Shown here: positions 21,008 through 29,436 of the stretch, piece after piece | How positions within the stretch are numbered: the first letter of the stretch is position 1 | Layout of the letters: every line of letters begins with the position of its first letter | From: Saccharothrix sp. NRRL B-16314 | GTDB lineage: Bacteria > Actinomycetota > Actinomycetes > Mycobacteriales > Pseudonocardiaceae | Assembly (NCBI RefSeq): GCF_000716595.1 | Contig: NZ_JNXC01000018.1 | Coordinates: 70,572 to 134,571 of the forward strand | Direction: 5' to 3' | Length of the DNA: 64,000 nucleotides | Made by a program: the position numbers and the translations under genes | The notes under the pieces: generated by a model | Databases searched by the model: none | What the model was told of the DNA's origin: nothing | What the model saw: the letters and a program-made list of their open reading frames with translations, nothing else

Positions 21008-23098
21008 CTACTTGGTCCGGGCGAGCGACCGGCGGGCCGCTGCGACGACGTTCTCCGTCGTGAGGCCGAACTCGCGGAACAGGGTCTGGTAGTCCGCCGA
21101 GGCGCCGAAGTGCTCGATGGACACGATCTCGCCCGCGTCACCCGCGAACCGGTGCCACGGCTGGGCGATGCCCGCCTCCACCACCACGCGCGCCTTCACC
21201 GACGGGGGCAGCACCCCGTCGCGGTACGCCTGGTCCTGGGCGTCGAACCACTCGACGCTCGGCATGGACACCACTCGGGTGGCAACGCCCTCGGCCTCCA
21301 AGACCTTCCGGGCCTCGACCGCCATCTGGAGCTCCGAGCCGGTCGCGATCAGCACCACCTCGGGCTGACCCTCGCCCTCCAGCACGTAGCCGCCGCGGGC
21401 CACGCCCTCGGCCGCCTTCTCCTTCGTGCCTTCGAGCACCGGGATGTTCTGGCGGGTCAGCGCGAGGCCGACTGGGCCGGTCTGCTCCAGCGTCGCCTTC
21501 CAGGCGGCGGCGGTCTCGTTCGCGTCACCGGGGCGCAGCACGGCGAGGCCCGGGATGGCGCGCAACGCCGCGAGGTGCTCGATCGGCTGGTGCGTCGGGC
21601 CGTCCTCGCCCAGGCCGATGGAGTCGTGCGTCCAGACGTAGGTGACCGCGGCGTTCATGATCGCGGCCAGTCGGACGGCCGGGCGCATGTAGTCGCTGAA
21701 CACCAGGAACGTGCCGCCGTACGGGCGGGTCGGGCCGTGCAGCGCGATGCCGTTGAGGATCGAGCCCATGGCGTGCTCGCGGACACCGAAGTGCAGCGTG
21801 CGGCCGTACGGCGTGGCCGACCACATCTTGGTGGAGATCTCCTCCGGACCGAAGGAGCCCTCACCCTTGATGGTGGTCAGGTTGGACTCGGCGAGGTCGG
21901 CCGAGCCGCCCCACAGCTCCGGCAGCACCGGGCCGAGCGCGGTCAGCACCTCACCGGACGCCTTGCGGGTCGGCACGCCCTTGGCGTCGGGCTCCCACGA
22001 CGGCAGCGCGTCGGCCCAGCCGTCCGGCAGCCGGCGGGCGACCAGGCGGTCCAGCAGCGCCTTGCGCTCCGGGTTGGCCTCCGCCCACGCGTCGAACGAC
22101 TTCTGCCACTCGGACTTGGCCGCCTCGCCGCGCTTGACCACCGAGCGCGTGTGCTCCAGCACCTCGTCGGAGACCTCGAACGTCTGCTCCGGGTCGAAGC
22201 CCAGGATGCGCTTGACCTCGGCGACCTCGTCCGCGCCCAGGGCCGCGCCGTGCGCCGCGCCGGTGTTCTGCTTGGTCGGCGCCGGGTAGCCGATGATCGT
22301 GCGCAGCAGGATGAACGACGGGCGCTGGGTCTCCGCCTTGGCGTTCTCCAGGGCTTCGAGCAGGCCGGAGACGTTCTCGCCGCCCTCGACGACCTGCACG
22401 TGCCAGCCGTAGGCCTCGTACCGCTTCGCGGTGTCCTCGGACAGCGCGATCGTGGTGTCGTCCTCGATGGAGATCTTGTTGTCGTCGTAGACGACGGTCA
22501 GGTTGCCCAGCTTCTGGGTGCCCGCGAGCGACGACGCCTCGGACGTCACGCCCTCCTCGATGTCGCCGTCGGAGGCGATCACGAAGATGTGGTGGTCGAA
22601 CGGGCTCTCGCCGGCCGGGGCGTCCGGGTCGAACAGGCCGCGCTCGCGGCGGGCCGCCATCGCCATGCCGACCGCGTTGGCCAGGCCCTGGCCCAGCGGG
22701 CCGGTCGTCGTCTCGACGCCCCGCGTGTGGCCGACCTCGGGGTGACCCGGCGTCTTCGAGCCCCACGTGCGCAGCGCCTTGAGGTCGTCGAGTTCGAGGC
22801 CGTAGCCGTTGAGGAAGAGCTGCACGTACAGCGTCAGGCTGGAGTGGCCCGCGCTGAGCACGAACCGGTCGCGGCCGATCCAGTCGGCGTCGGCGGGGTC
22901 GTGCCGCATCACGCGCTGGAACAGCGCGTAGGCCAGCGGCGCGAGGCTCATGGCGGTACCCGGGTGGCCGTTGCCGACCTTCTGCACGGCGTCCGCGGCC
23001 AGGACGCGGGCGGTGTCGACCGCGCGCTTGTCCAGGTCGGTCCAGTCTTCGGGCAGGCGGGCTTCGGTCAACCGGGCGATGTCATCGGTGACGGACAC
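21008..23098 (-). CDS. tkt: Transketolase
   Basis: The 696-residue thiamine diphosphate enzyme has the N-terminal [13 protein letters not shown] block and the cofactor/metal motif [16 protein letters not shown]. The middle pyrimidine-binding domain has [14 protein letters not shown] and the C-terminal domain is complete. It leads the six-gene pentose-phosphate operon. Start is GTG 23098 with GGAG/GGAAG upstream. A TTGACC lies upstream at 23146-23151 (minus sense) but without a matching -10. Confidence 0.97.
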   Translation of the reverse strand: MSVTDDIARLTEARLPEDWTDLDKRAVDTARVLAADAVQKVGNGHPGTAMSLAPLAYALFQRVMRHDPADADWIGRDRFVLSAGHSSLTLYVQLFLNGYGLELDDLKALRTWGSKTPGHPEVGHTRGVETTTGPLGQGLANAVGMAMAARRERGLFDPDAPAGESPFDHHIFVIASDGDIEEGVTSEASSLAGTQKLGNLTVVYDDNKISIEDDTTIALSEDTAKRYEAYGWHVQVVEGGENVSGLLEALENAKAETQRPSFILLRTIIGYPAPTKQNTGAAHGAALGADEVAEVKRILGFDPEQTFEVSDEVLEHTRSVVKRGEAAKSEWQKSFDAWAEANPERKALLDRLVARRLPDGWADALPSWEPDAKGVPTRKASGEVLTALGPVLPELWGGSADLAESNLTTIKGEGSFGPEEISTKMWSATPYGRTLHFGVREHAMGSILNGIALHGPTRPYGGTFLVFSDYMRPAVRLAAIMNAAVTYVWTHDSIGLGEDGPTHQPIEHLAALRAIPGLAVLRPGDANETAAAWKATLEQTGPVGLALTRQNIPVLEGTKEKAAEGVARGGYVLEGEGQPEVVLIATGSELQMAVEARKVLEAEGVATRVVSMPSVEWFDAQDQAYRDGVLPPSVKARVVVEAGIAQPWHRFAGDAGEIVSIEHFGASADYQTLFREFGLTTENVVAAARRSLARTK

Positions 23099-23352
23099 TG
23101 ACTTCCAGCTCCAAACTCACTAGGCGGCGGTTGTGACGGCCGGCGGTCAACTTAATCGATCCCGTCAGGCCCGATCCGCAGCTCCCAAGGTCCGCGGCCA
23201 GCCTAGTCTGACGAGCGGACACTCGTACTACTCACGCTCTGTGGGTGTACGCACAGGCAGGGTTGGTGCGTTCAGGGAGTACCCGAACGGGCTGCCCGGG
23301 GAACGCGCGGTTACGATCTGCGCACATCCCTGACCTGACGAGGAGCGACGCG

Positions 23353-24276
23353 ATGAGTGCCGTCACCGAGGCTCCGGCGCGGTCGCCCCGGCAGGTCGTC
23401 GGCGCGTACGTGGCGCTGACCAAACCCAGGGTGATCGAACTGCTGCTGATCACCACTATCCCGGCGATGCTGCTGGCCGCCCGCGGCCTGCCGCCGCTGT
23501 GGCTGATCGCGTGCACGCTGACCGGCGGCACCCTGGCGGCCGGCTCGGCGAACGCGCTGAACTGCTACATCGACGCCGACATCGACTCGGTGATGAAGCG
23601 CACCAGCGCCCGGCCGCTGGCCAAGGACTCCATCCCGCCGCGCAACGCGCTGATCTTCGGCATCGTGCTCGGCATCGTGTCGTTCGGGTTCCTGTGGCTG
23701 ACGACGAACCTCGTGTCGGCCGTGTTCGCGGTGGCCACGATCCTCTTCTACATCTTCGTCTACACGCTGGTGCTCAAGCGCCGCACCTCGCAGAACGTCA
23801 TCTGGGGCGGCATGGCCGGCTGCATGCCGGTGGTCATCGGCTGGTCGTCGGTGACCGGCACGGTGGCGTGGCCCGCGCTGGTGATGTTCGGCGTGATCTT
23901 CTTCTGGACGCCGCCGCACACGTGGGCGCTCGCGATGAAGTTCAAGGAGGACTACGCGCGGGCGGGCGTGCCGATGCTGCCGGTGGTGGCGACGGCGCAG
24001 CAGGTCACGCGTCAGATCGTCATCTACTCGTGGATCACGGTCGTGTGCACGCTGCTGCTGGCACCCGTCACGTCGTGGATCTACGTCGCCGTGGCGGCGG
24101 TGTCGGGCGTGTGGTTCGCGGTGTTCGCGCACCGGCTGCACGGGGTCGTGCGGCGCGGCGGGTCGACGAACACGATGAAGTTCTTCCACCTGTCGAACCT
24201 GTACCTGATGCTCGTGTTCTGCGGCCTCGCCGTGGACGCCGTGGTCGGCCTCCCGGTCCTCGGCTGGCCCTTCTGA
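23353..24276 (+). CDS. ctaB: Protoheme IX farnesyltransferase (heme O synthase)
   Basis: The 307-residue integral membrane UbiA-family enzyme farnesylates heme b to heme O for aa3-type cytochrome oxidase. [18 protein letters not shown] is the Asp-rich diphosphate-binding motif, followed by a second conserved block [15 protein letters not shown] at 23353 is chosen because GAGGAG lies 7 nt upstream; the frame is open 108 nt further but without family similarity. It diverges from tkt, as in mycobacteria. Its partner ctaA is at 39.8-40.8 kb. Confidence 0.95.
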   Translation: MSAVTEAPARSPRQVVGAYVALTKPRVIELLLITTIPAMLLAARGLPPLWLIACTLTGGTLAAGSANALNCYIDADIDSVMKRTSARPLAKDSIPPRNALIFGIVLGIVSFGFLWLTTNLVSAVFAVATILFYIFVYTLVLKRRTSQNVIWGGMAGCMPVVIGWSSVTGTVAWPALVMFGVIFFWTPPHTWALAMKFKEDYARAGVPMLPVVATAQQVTRQIVIYSWITVVCTLLLAPVTSWIYVAVAAVSGVWFAVFAHRLHGVVRRGGSTNTMKFFHLSNLYLMLVFCGLAVDAVVGLPVLGWPF

Positions 24277-24294
24277 CGGGATTTCGCCGCCGGC

Positions 24295-24300
24295 TAGCAT
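24295..24300 (+). promoter_or_regulatory. -10 box of a probable leaderless promoter
   Basis: TAGCAT ends 8 nt before ATG 24308, so transcription should begin at or next to the start codon. TTCTGA at 24271-24276, 18 nt upstream, is a possible -35. This spacing favours 24308 over the ATG at 24299. Confidence 0.5.
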
Positions 24301-24307
24301 GATCCCC

Positions 24308-25132
24308 ATGTCCGAGCAGGGGGATGGGCCGGCGCCCGGAGGTCGTTCGTTCGACAAGGCGACGGTGGACCGCTGGCAGGTCTTCGGCGGCGCCGCGAGC
24401 GTGGTCGCCCTGCTCCTCTCGGTCGTCAGCGGCATCCGGAACCTCGTGCCGTTGTCGCTGCTCGCGGCCGGTGTGGTCACCGTGCTGGGCATCGGTCTCC
24501 TCTACCGCTGGGGCCGCCGCCCTCAGCGGCACGTGACCCGGCACTTCGTCCTGCCGGTCCTGATCACGGTGGTCGGGGCGGCCACGGCCGGCGTGCTCGG
24601 CGGGCTCGAACTGCGGCCCGCCGCGGGCAGCGCCGAACCCGGTGCGGACCCGTCCACGACGACCGCCGGACCCACCACCGGGTCCACCACCGAACCTGCC
24701 ACCGACCCGACGACGACGACCAAGGCCGTCGCCGCCACCACCACCACCACGTCGGGCGTGGCCCGGCCGGCCGGCGGGGAGCCGTCCGTGCACCGCTCCG
24801 GGCCGGTCACGATCAGCGCCGACTTCGCGATCGACCTCGACTCCACCGGCGAGAACGGCGGGGTCACCGACGACATCTCCGAGAAGGTCGACTTCCGGTA
24901 CGACAAGATCCTCGGGATCAGGGCCGACCACTTCCTCCTGCTGCCCGGCACGCCGAGCTACCAGGAGTGCGTGTCCGGCACCGGTCGCATCGCGGAGGCG
25001 TCCCAGAGCGACGTCGACCCCGGCGAGTCCTTCTGCGTGAAGACCTCCGAGGGCCGGTGGGCGAGGTTGGCCGTGGTCGAGTCCGACCGGGCCGCCCTCA
25101 AGTTCGACGTGGTCGTCTGGAACAAGCCCTAG
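24308..25132 (+). CDS. Membrane-anchored protein with Thr-rich linker
   Basis: The 274-residue product has three hydrophobic segments in the first 95 residues (around FGGAASVVALLLSVVSGI, LSLLAAGVVTVLGIGLLY and VLPVLITVVGAATAGVLGG). A Thr/Pro-rich linker of about 50 residues follows, then a C-terminal extracytoplasmic domain of about 110 residues with two Cys that could form a disulfide. No family is recognised. The start at 24308 is supported by a well-spaced -10 box for a leaderless transcript; ATG 24299 is the alternative. Its end overlaps the convergent HD-domain gene by 4 nt. Confidence 0.65.
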   Translation: MSEQGDGPAPGGRSFDKATVDRWQVFGGAASVVALLLSVVSGIRNLVPLSLLAAGVVTVLGIGLLYRWGRRPQRHVTRHFVLPVLITVVGAATAGVLGGLELRPAAGSAEPGADPSTTTAGPTTGSTTEPATDPTTTTKAVAATTTTTSGVARPAGGEPSVHRSGPVTISADFAIDLDSTGENGGVTDDISEKVDFRYDKILGIRADHFLLLPGTPSYQECVSGTGRIAEASQSDVDPGESFCVKTSEGRWARLAVVESDRAALKFDVVVWNKP

Positions 25133-25779
25133 GGCATCGCCGACAGCAGCTCGTTCACCGTCGGGTCGTCCAGCGACTCCACGATGCACGACCACAGCTC
25201 CAGGTTCGCCGTGGCCCACCGCGAGTAGGTGGCCGCCGCCTCCGGGTCGTAGAAGTAGTACCCCTCGTCGTGCTTGTCCCGCTGCTCGCCGACGATCTTG
25301 TGCGCCAGCTCCTTGAGCGTGATCCCGTTCTCTTCGAGGTACTTGGGCGCGAGCACCACCGGCGTCACCGGCAGCGCCTTGAACAGGGTGTCCGCGTCGG
25401 ACAGGGCCTGCGCCTCCAGCGAGATGTCGCGGTGGCGGGTGCGCATCTCGGCCTCCTCGACCACCTCGTCGACCCGGGCCGCGGCGCAGTCGGGCACGCC
25501 CGCGCGGGTCAGGATGTCCAGCCTCAACCACCGGCCGTCCACCGGCAGTGAGTTGCGCCGGACCATGTAGTTGACGTCGTGGACCAGTGCGGCCACCTCG
25601 ACCAGCGGGACGTCCGAACCGTTCCGCCGGGCGAAGTGGACGGCCTTGTCCCGCACGAAGCTGACGTGGTGCCAGCCGTGGAACTGCAGTTTCGCGGCGA
25701 GGTCGCGGCACAGCCGCCACACCTCGTGCTCCACCTCGGAGATCGCCCGCGCCGTGACGCCACTGGTGACAGTGCTCAT
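25129..25779 (-). CDS. HD-domain metal-dependent hydrolase
   Basis: The 216-residue protein has the HD-superfamily pattern: histidines at 34, 37 and 38 in FHGWHHVSFVRD, the HD pair His67-Asp68 in LVHDVNY, and a later Asp in LSDADTLFKAL. HD proteins hydrolyse phosphoester bonds of nucleotides or other phosphorylated substrates with bound metals; the substrate here is unknown. ATG at 25779 follows GGGAGGG. It is the last of three co-directional genes with a cupin protein and a membrane protein, probably one operon. The longer open frame upstream is not coding. Confidence 0.8.
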   Translation of the reverse strand: MSTVTSGVTARAISEVEHEVWRLCRDLAAKLQFHGWHHVSFVRDKAVHFARRNGSDVPLVEVAALVHDVNYMVRRNSLPVDGRWLRLDILTRAGVPDCAAARVDEVVEEAEMRTRHRDISLEAQALSDADTLFKALPVTPVVLAPKYLEENGITLKELAHKIVGEQRDKHDEGYYFYDPEAAATYSRWATANLELWSCIVESLDDPTVNELLSAMP

Positions 25780-25838
25780 TGGACCCTCCCGTTCCGGGTG
25801 GGCCGATGGTAAGGGCGCGCGGCGGTCCTCGGCGCTGG

Positions 25839-26486
25839 TTACAGGCTGTTCGTCAGGACCTCCAACCGGGCCTCCACCGGCACGTGCCGGTGGCTGGTCC
25901 GGGTGTCGGGGTCGTAGCTCAGGCTCCACGGGCGGACCGCGCGCGATTTCACCAGGAACGTCATGGTGTCGTCCGCCGCCTTCGGGATGCGGTGGAACTC
26001 GTGCGCCAGCATGGTCCCCGAAGCGCCCGCCTCGGCCTCGGCGCTGCGCAGCAGGGTGGTGGACAGGATCGCCCGACCGTCGTCCGCCACGTCCGCGGTG
26101 AAGCGTTCGTGCAGGTAGGAGCCGGACAGGATGATGGTGCAGAAGTGGTACCGGTGGTTGTGGATCGAGTCGGCGTAGCCGGGACGCCAGTCGCGTTGCG
26201 GCTTGTACTCGTGCAGCCAGAACGTGAACGGCTCGGCCGGCTCGTCGCGCAGGCACCACGCGAAGTGCGTGGTCGTCTCGCGCGACCTGGCCGCCACGCG
26301 CATCTCGTCCTGCGGTGAGAGGGCGCGCAGGTGCCCGCGCAGCCTCTCCCGCAGGCCGGGTCGGCCCGCCCACTCCCGGAACCGTCTCTCGACGTGCTCC
26401 CAGTGGTCGACGACAGGGGGGTCGGCCACGGTGACGATCCTGGCGAGCTCCGCGAGGGCGGAGAACCCGGTCAACTCGGTCAGCAC
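25839..26486 (-). CDS. Cupin-like metal-binding protein
   Basis: The 215-residue protein shows a cupin-type metal site: His109, His111 and His114 in SIHNHRYHF, then YLHERF (His126-Glu127), and a second block with His162 and His165 in AHEFHRIP. The strand-rich pattern between them fits a small beta barrel similar to cysteine dioxygenase-type cupins, though I cannot name a family. It lies 6 nt after the membrane-protein gene and 59 nt before the HD gene, so it is very likely co-transcribed with both. Function unknown. Confidence 0.65.
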   Translation of the reverse strand: MLTELTGFSALAELARIVTVADPPVVDHWEHVERRFREWAGRPGLRERLRGHLRALSPQDEMRVAARSRETTTHFAWCLRDEPAEPFTFWLHEYKPQRDWRPGYADSIHNHRYHFCTIILSGSYLHERFTADVADDGRAILSTTLLRSAEAEAGASGTMLAHEFHRIPKAADDTMTFLVKSRAVRPWSLSYDPDTRTSHRHVPVEARLEVLTNSL

Positions 26487-26492
26487 GACTTA

Positions 26493-27500
26493 TCAGCTCC
26501 CCAACTGAGCGAAGGCGGAGAATTCTTTGCGGAACAGGTGGAACTTCTCTTCGAGCGCCCGGAACCCGTCCTCGGTGAGCGCGGTTCCGGTGATCTTCTC
26601 GAACAGGGCGAGGAAGTCCGCCCGACTGGTTCCCGGTGTGATGACGATGTGGAGCCCTGCCTTGGAATTGCTGATCCGCAGGAACTCCGCGCGTTCCATC
26701 CCGTAGACGAACGAGCCCTCGGTGAACCGCACCGTGCGCGGGTAAAGGCGGACGACGCCCGCGTTGGTGTTGCTGTAGAGGGTGAGCCACACGCTGTCGT
26801 CGAACAGCTCCAGCCGGTCCAGCGGCGGGTCGGACACGATCGTCAGGTCGATCCGCGAGCACCGGCCGCGGGCCAGGAACAGGCCGACCAGGCCGACGTA
26901 GACCTGCTCGCGCAGCCTCGCCACGATCGAGTCGTAGTCGCCGTCCGCGCCTTCGTTGCGCAGCAGGTAGCGCGCACGCCCGCTGATCGCGTCACCGTCC
27001 CGGGGATCGGCCAGGACGGCTTTGAGCTCGCATTCCGTGTGGGACAGCAGCAGCCGGCAGGCGGCGTAGCGGCCCGCGAAGCCGCGGAACACGTAGAGCC
27101 GGGTGCGTTCCAGGTCCTGCATCATGACCTGGTTGAACGCCGGGTCGGGCTTGGCGGTCGGCTCGAACACGTGGCTGGGGAAGAACTCGCGGTCGAGCGC
27201 CCGGTACTCGGCGGTGAGGTCGCGCAGGGCCTTGCGGCTCTCCTCGACGACCGGGGTGATCAGCGCCCGTTGCGTGGCCGAACTGGTGATCAGCGTCTGC
27301 CCGAACCCGACGACGGCGGAGATCAGCGTGCCGGTGCCGACCGACGTGAGGAACGTGCGCAAGGCGCCCGGGTCGATTGTGCTGGAAATAGCGAGACAAC
27401 TGCCGGAAGTGACGACGAGGATCAGTAGGAGCAGACCGGTCCGGGTCCAGAACAATTCCTGCAGCAAGGTGGTGCGGACGCCCTTCGGCTCCGCGGACAC
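26493..27500 (-). CDS. Membrane protein with PLD-like sensor-type cytoplasmic domain
   Basis: The 335-residue protein has two N-terminal membrane helices (about 20-39 and 50-72) and a coiled region. The cytoplasmic domain of about 230 residues has the pattern ELKAVLADP followed later by LELFDDSVWLTLYSNT and VRLYPRT. That order recalls catalytically dead phospholipase-D-like domains (DUF5919 type) found in sensor proteins; this resemblance is from memory and needs a profile search. GTG 27500 follows GGGAGG. It leads the three-gene cassette with the cupin and HD proteins. Confidence 0.6.
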   Translation of the reverse strand: MSAEPKGVRTTLLQELFWTRTGLLLLILVVTSGSCLAISSTIDPGALRTFLTSVGTGTLISAVVGFGQTLITSSATQRALITPVVEESRKALRDLTAEYRALDREFFPSHVFEPTAKPDPAFNQVMMQDLERTRLYVFRGFAGRYAACRLLLSHTECELKAVLADPRDGDAISGRARYLLRNEGADGDYDSIVARLREQVYVGLVGLFLARGRCSRIDLTIVSDPPLDRLELFDDSVWLTLYSNTNAGVVRLYPRTVRFTEGSFVYGMERAEFLRISNSKAGLHIVITPGTSRADFLALFEKITGTALTEDGFRALEEKFHLFRKEFSAFAQLGS

Positions 27501-27521
27501 AGCGTCACCTCCCTGGTGGGC

Positions 27522-27558
27522 ACTCGAACGGACGAATGCGCCAAGTGTCCGATCAAGT
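27522..27558. promoter_or_regulatory. Imperfect inverted repeat upstream of the three-gene cassette
   Basis: ACTCGAACGGAC (27522-27533) and GTCCGATCAAGT (27547-27558) match as inverted arms at 10 of 12 positions with a 13-nt spacer. It lies just upstream of the membrane-protein start at 27500 and could be an operator. The remaining sequence up to the FKBP gene holds no gene. Confidence 0.35.
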
Positions 27559-27721
27559 GCGCGGAGTTACTGTACTCGCGGGTACGCAACGGCGGAAGCC
27601 GCAATTAGTGGCAGATTCACCGAACAATTCGACGCCCGACGACAGCGGACGGTGATCGCGTTGGGCCTGCCGGTGGGGTCTGCGGCGGGGCGTTCGGGGA
27701 CGGACCCTAAGCTCGGCAACC

Positions 27722-28312
27722 ATGCGTACTGTCGGCCGCACGGCCCTCGCTCTCGTGTCCCTGTTGTCCGCCGGTCTGGCCCTGACCGCGTGCACCGCCA
27801 GCGACCGGCCGTCCACCCTCACCAACACCCCGTCCGCGACCGCCGCCCAGCCGGAGGCGGAGGAGACCGCCGAGGCAGACCTGCCGGAGCCGAGCGGTCC
27901 GCCGTGCCAGGTGACGCAGTACCAGGTGAGCGGCGCGGCGGGTGCCAAGCCGACGATCACCGTCCCGACCGGCTGCAAGCCGCAGGACGGCCTGGTCGTC
28001 GAGGACATCACCGAGGGCACCGGCCCGGAGATCAAGCAGGGCTCCAGCGCCGCGATCCACTACGTGCTGGCGACGTTCCGCGACCAGAAGACCCGTGAGG
28101 CGTCCTGGGACCGCGGCGAGCCCTACACCGTCGAGAACGTCGGCCAGGCCCAGGTCATCAAGGGCTGGAACGAGGGTCTGATCGGGCTGAAGGAGGGTGG
28201 CCGCCGGCTGCTCGTCGTGCCGTCCGACAAGGGCTACCCGCAGGGCAGCGGCTCCATCCAGCCCGGTGAGACGCTGATCTTCGTGGTGGACGCGGTCAAG
28301 GTCGAGGGCTGA
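27722..28312 (+). CDS. FKBP-type peptidyl-prolyl isomerase lipoprotein
   Basis: The 196-residue protein has a lipoprotein signal ending in LTAC (Cys24), a low-complexity linker, and an FKBP domain (VVEDITEGTGPEIKQG, VIKGWNEGLIGLKEGGRR and a final LIFVVDAVKVEG). It should catalyse prolyl isomerisation outside the membrane. The Tyr of the usual FKBP pattern IPPxxAYG is seen only as SDKGYPQG, so activity may be weak. TAAGCT at 27708 is 8 nt before the ATG, suggesting a leaderless or very short leader. Confidence 0.88.
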   Translation: MRTVGRTALALVSLLSAGLALTACTASDRPSTLTNTPSATAAQPEAEETAEADLPEPSGPPCQVTQYQVSGAAGAKPTITVPTGCKPQDGLVVEDITEGTGPEIKQGSSAAIHYVLATFRDQKTREASWDRGEPYTVENVGQAQVIKGWNEGLIGLKEGGRRLLVVPSDKGYPQGSGSIQPGETLIFVVDAVKVEG

Positions 28313-28327
28313 GCCGGACCGTTCCAC

Positions 28328-28362
28328 CGGGAGGGCGGACCCACCACGGGTCCGCCCTCCCG
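28328..28362. terminator. Hairpin terminator between FKBP and qor
   Basis: A perfect 15-bp stem (28328-28342 with 28348-28362) and a 5-nt loop lie 15 nt after the FKBP stop and 5 nt before the convergent qor stop at 28368, so it can serve both genes. No T run. Confidence 0.8.
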
Positions 28363-28367
28363 CGCGT

Positions 28368-29339
28368 TCACGGTACGAGCAGCAGCTTGCCGGTCGTGCG
28401 ACGGCCTTCCAGGTCCTCGTGCGCACGCCGTGCCTCGGCCAGGGCGTAGCGCCCGCCGATCCGCACGGTCAGCGACCCGGCCGCGATGGCCGCGAACAGC
28501 TCACCCGCCCGCCACTCCAACTCGTCGCGGGTGGCCACGTGCGCGCCCAGGGACGGCCGGGTCAGGTACACCGACCCCGCCTGGTTGAGCCGCTGCGGGT
28601 CCACCGGCGGCACCGCACCGCTCGACGCGCCGAACAGCGCGAGCACACCGCGCGGCTTCAGGCTGGCCAGGCTCCCGTCGAACGTCGTCGCGCCCACGCC
28701 GTCGTACACGGCCGCGACGCCGACGCCGTCGGTCAGCCGCCGCACCTCGGGCGCGAAGTCGGTCAGGTCGTACCGGATCACCTCGTCCGCGCCCGCCTCG
28801 CGGGCCAGCGCCTCCTTGGCCTCCGTGGACACCGTGCCGATCACCCGCGCGCCCCGCGCCTTCGCCAGCTGCACCAGCAGCAGCCCCACGCCACCGGCGG
28901 CGGCGTGCACGAGCACCGTGTCGCCCTGCTGCACCGGGTACGTGGACGCCACGAGGTAGTGCGCGGTGAGCCCTTGCAGCAGCAACGCGGCGGCCGTGTC
29001 GTCGTCCACGCCGTCCGGCACCGGCACCGCGTCCCCGGCGCGCACCACCGCCTGTTCCGCGTAGCTGCCGAGGGACTGCGACCAAGCCACCCGGTCGCCC
29101 ACGGCGAACCCGGTCACGTCCGCGCCGACCGCGCTCACCCGGCCGGAGCCCTCCAGGCCCAGCCCGAACGGCAGCGGCAGCGGGTAGCGGCCCTCGCGGT
29201 GGTAGCAGTCGATGAAGTTCACCCCGGCCGCGGCCACGTCCACCAGCAGGTCGCCGGCGCCGGGCGACTTCGCCTCGACGTCGGTGAACTCCAGCGCGTC
29301 CGGCCCACCGGTCGCGCGCACCACCACTGCCTTCGGCAT
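28368..29339 (-). CDS. qor: NADPH:quinone oxidoreductase
   Basis: The 323-residue protein is a zinc-less medium-chain dehydrogenase of the quinone oxidoreductase family. It has the GroES-like N-terminus with VNFIDCYHREGRYPLPLPFGLGLEGSG and the NADPH-binding VLVHAAAGGVGLLLVQLAKARGA. ATG 29339 is chosen because AGGAGGAA lies 8 nt upstream; the frame runs to 29420 without similarity. The position corresponds to Rv1454c in the syntenic mycobacterial region, so this is the conserved neighbour of ctaA/ctaB. Confidence 0.92.
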   Translation of the reverse strand: MPKAVVVRATGGPDALEFTDVEAKSPGAGDLLVDVAAAGVNFIDCYHREGRYPLPLPFGLGLEGSGRVSAVGADVTGFAVGDRVAWSQSLGSYAEQAVVRAGDAVPVPDGVDDDTAAALLLQGLTAHYLVASTYPVQQGDTVLVHAAAGGVGLLLVQLAKARGARVIGTVSTEAKEALAREAGADEVIRYDLTDFAPEVRRLTDGVGVAAVYDGVGATTFDGSLASLKPRGVLALFGASSGAVPPVDPQRLNQAGSVYLTRPSLGAHVATRDELEWRAGELFAAIAAGSLTVRIGGRYALAEARRAHEDLEGRRTTGKLLLVP

Positions 29340-29363
29340 GTGTCGTTCCTCCTGTTGCGATGT

Positions 29364-29379
29364 CCGTACCTCAGTACGG
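29364..29379. promoter_or_regulatory. Palindrome upstream of qor
   Basis: CCGTAC-CTCA-GTACGG is a perfect 6-bp dyad 25 nt upstream of the qor start. A near-copy of its right part occurs 36 nt away: CCTCAGTACGGCCAACCG at 29369-29386 and CCTCAGTGCGGCCATCCG at 29405-29422 (16 of 18 match). The dyad could be the operator of a redox regulator; the owner is unknown. Confidence 0.45.
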
Positions 29380-29436
29380 CCAACCGTGCCGCCCGCCCGC
29401 CTGTTCCTCAGTGCGGCCATCCGCCGGCGACGCGTC

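Noticed and set aside
21110..23101. 663-codon open frame on the plus strand opposite tkt
   Set aside because: It is a GC-driven antisense shadow of transketolase with Arg/His/Gly/Val-rich composition and no family signature. Similar long shadows lie opposite zwf, pgi, patatin and others.
23099..23352. Small gene between tkt and ctaB
   Set aside because: Short frames are present but without ribosome sites or protein-like composition; the space fits a divergent promoter.
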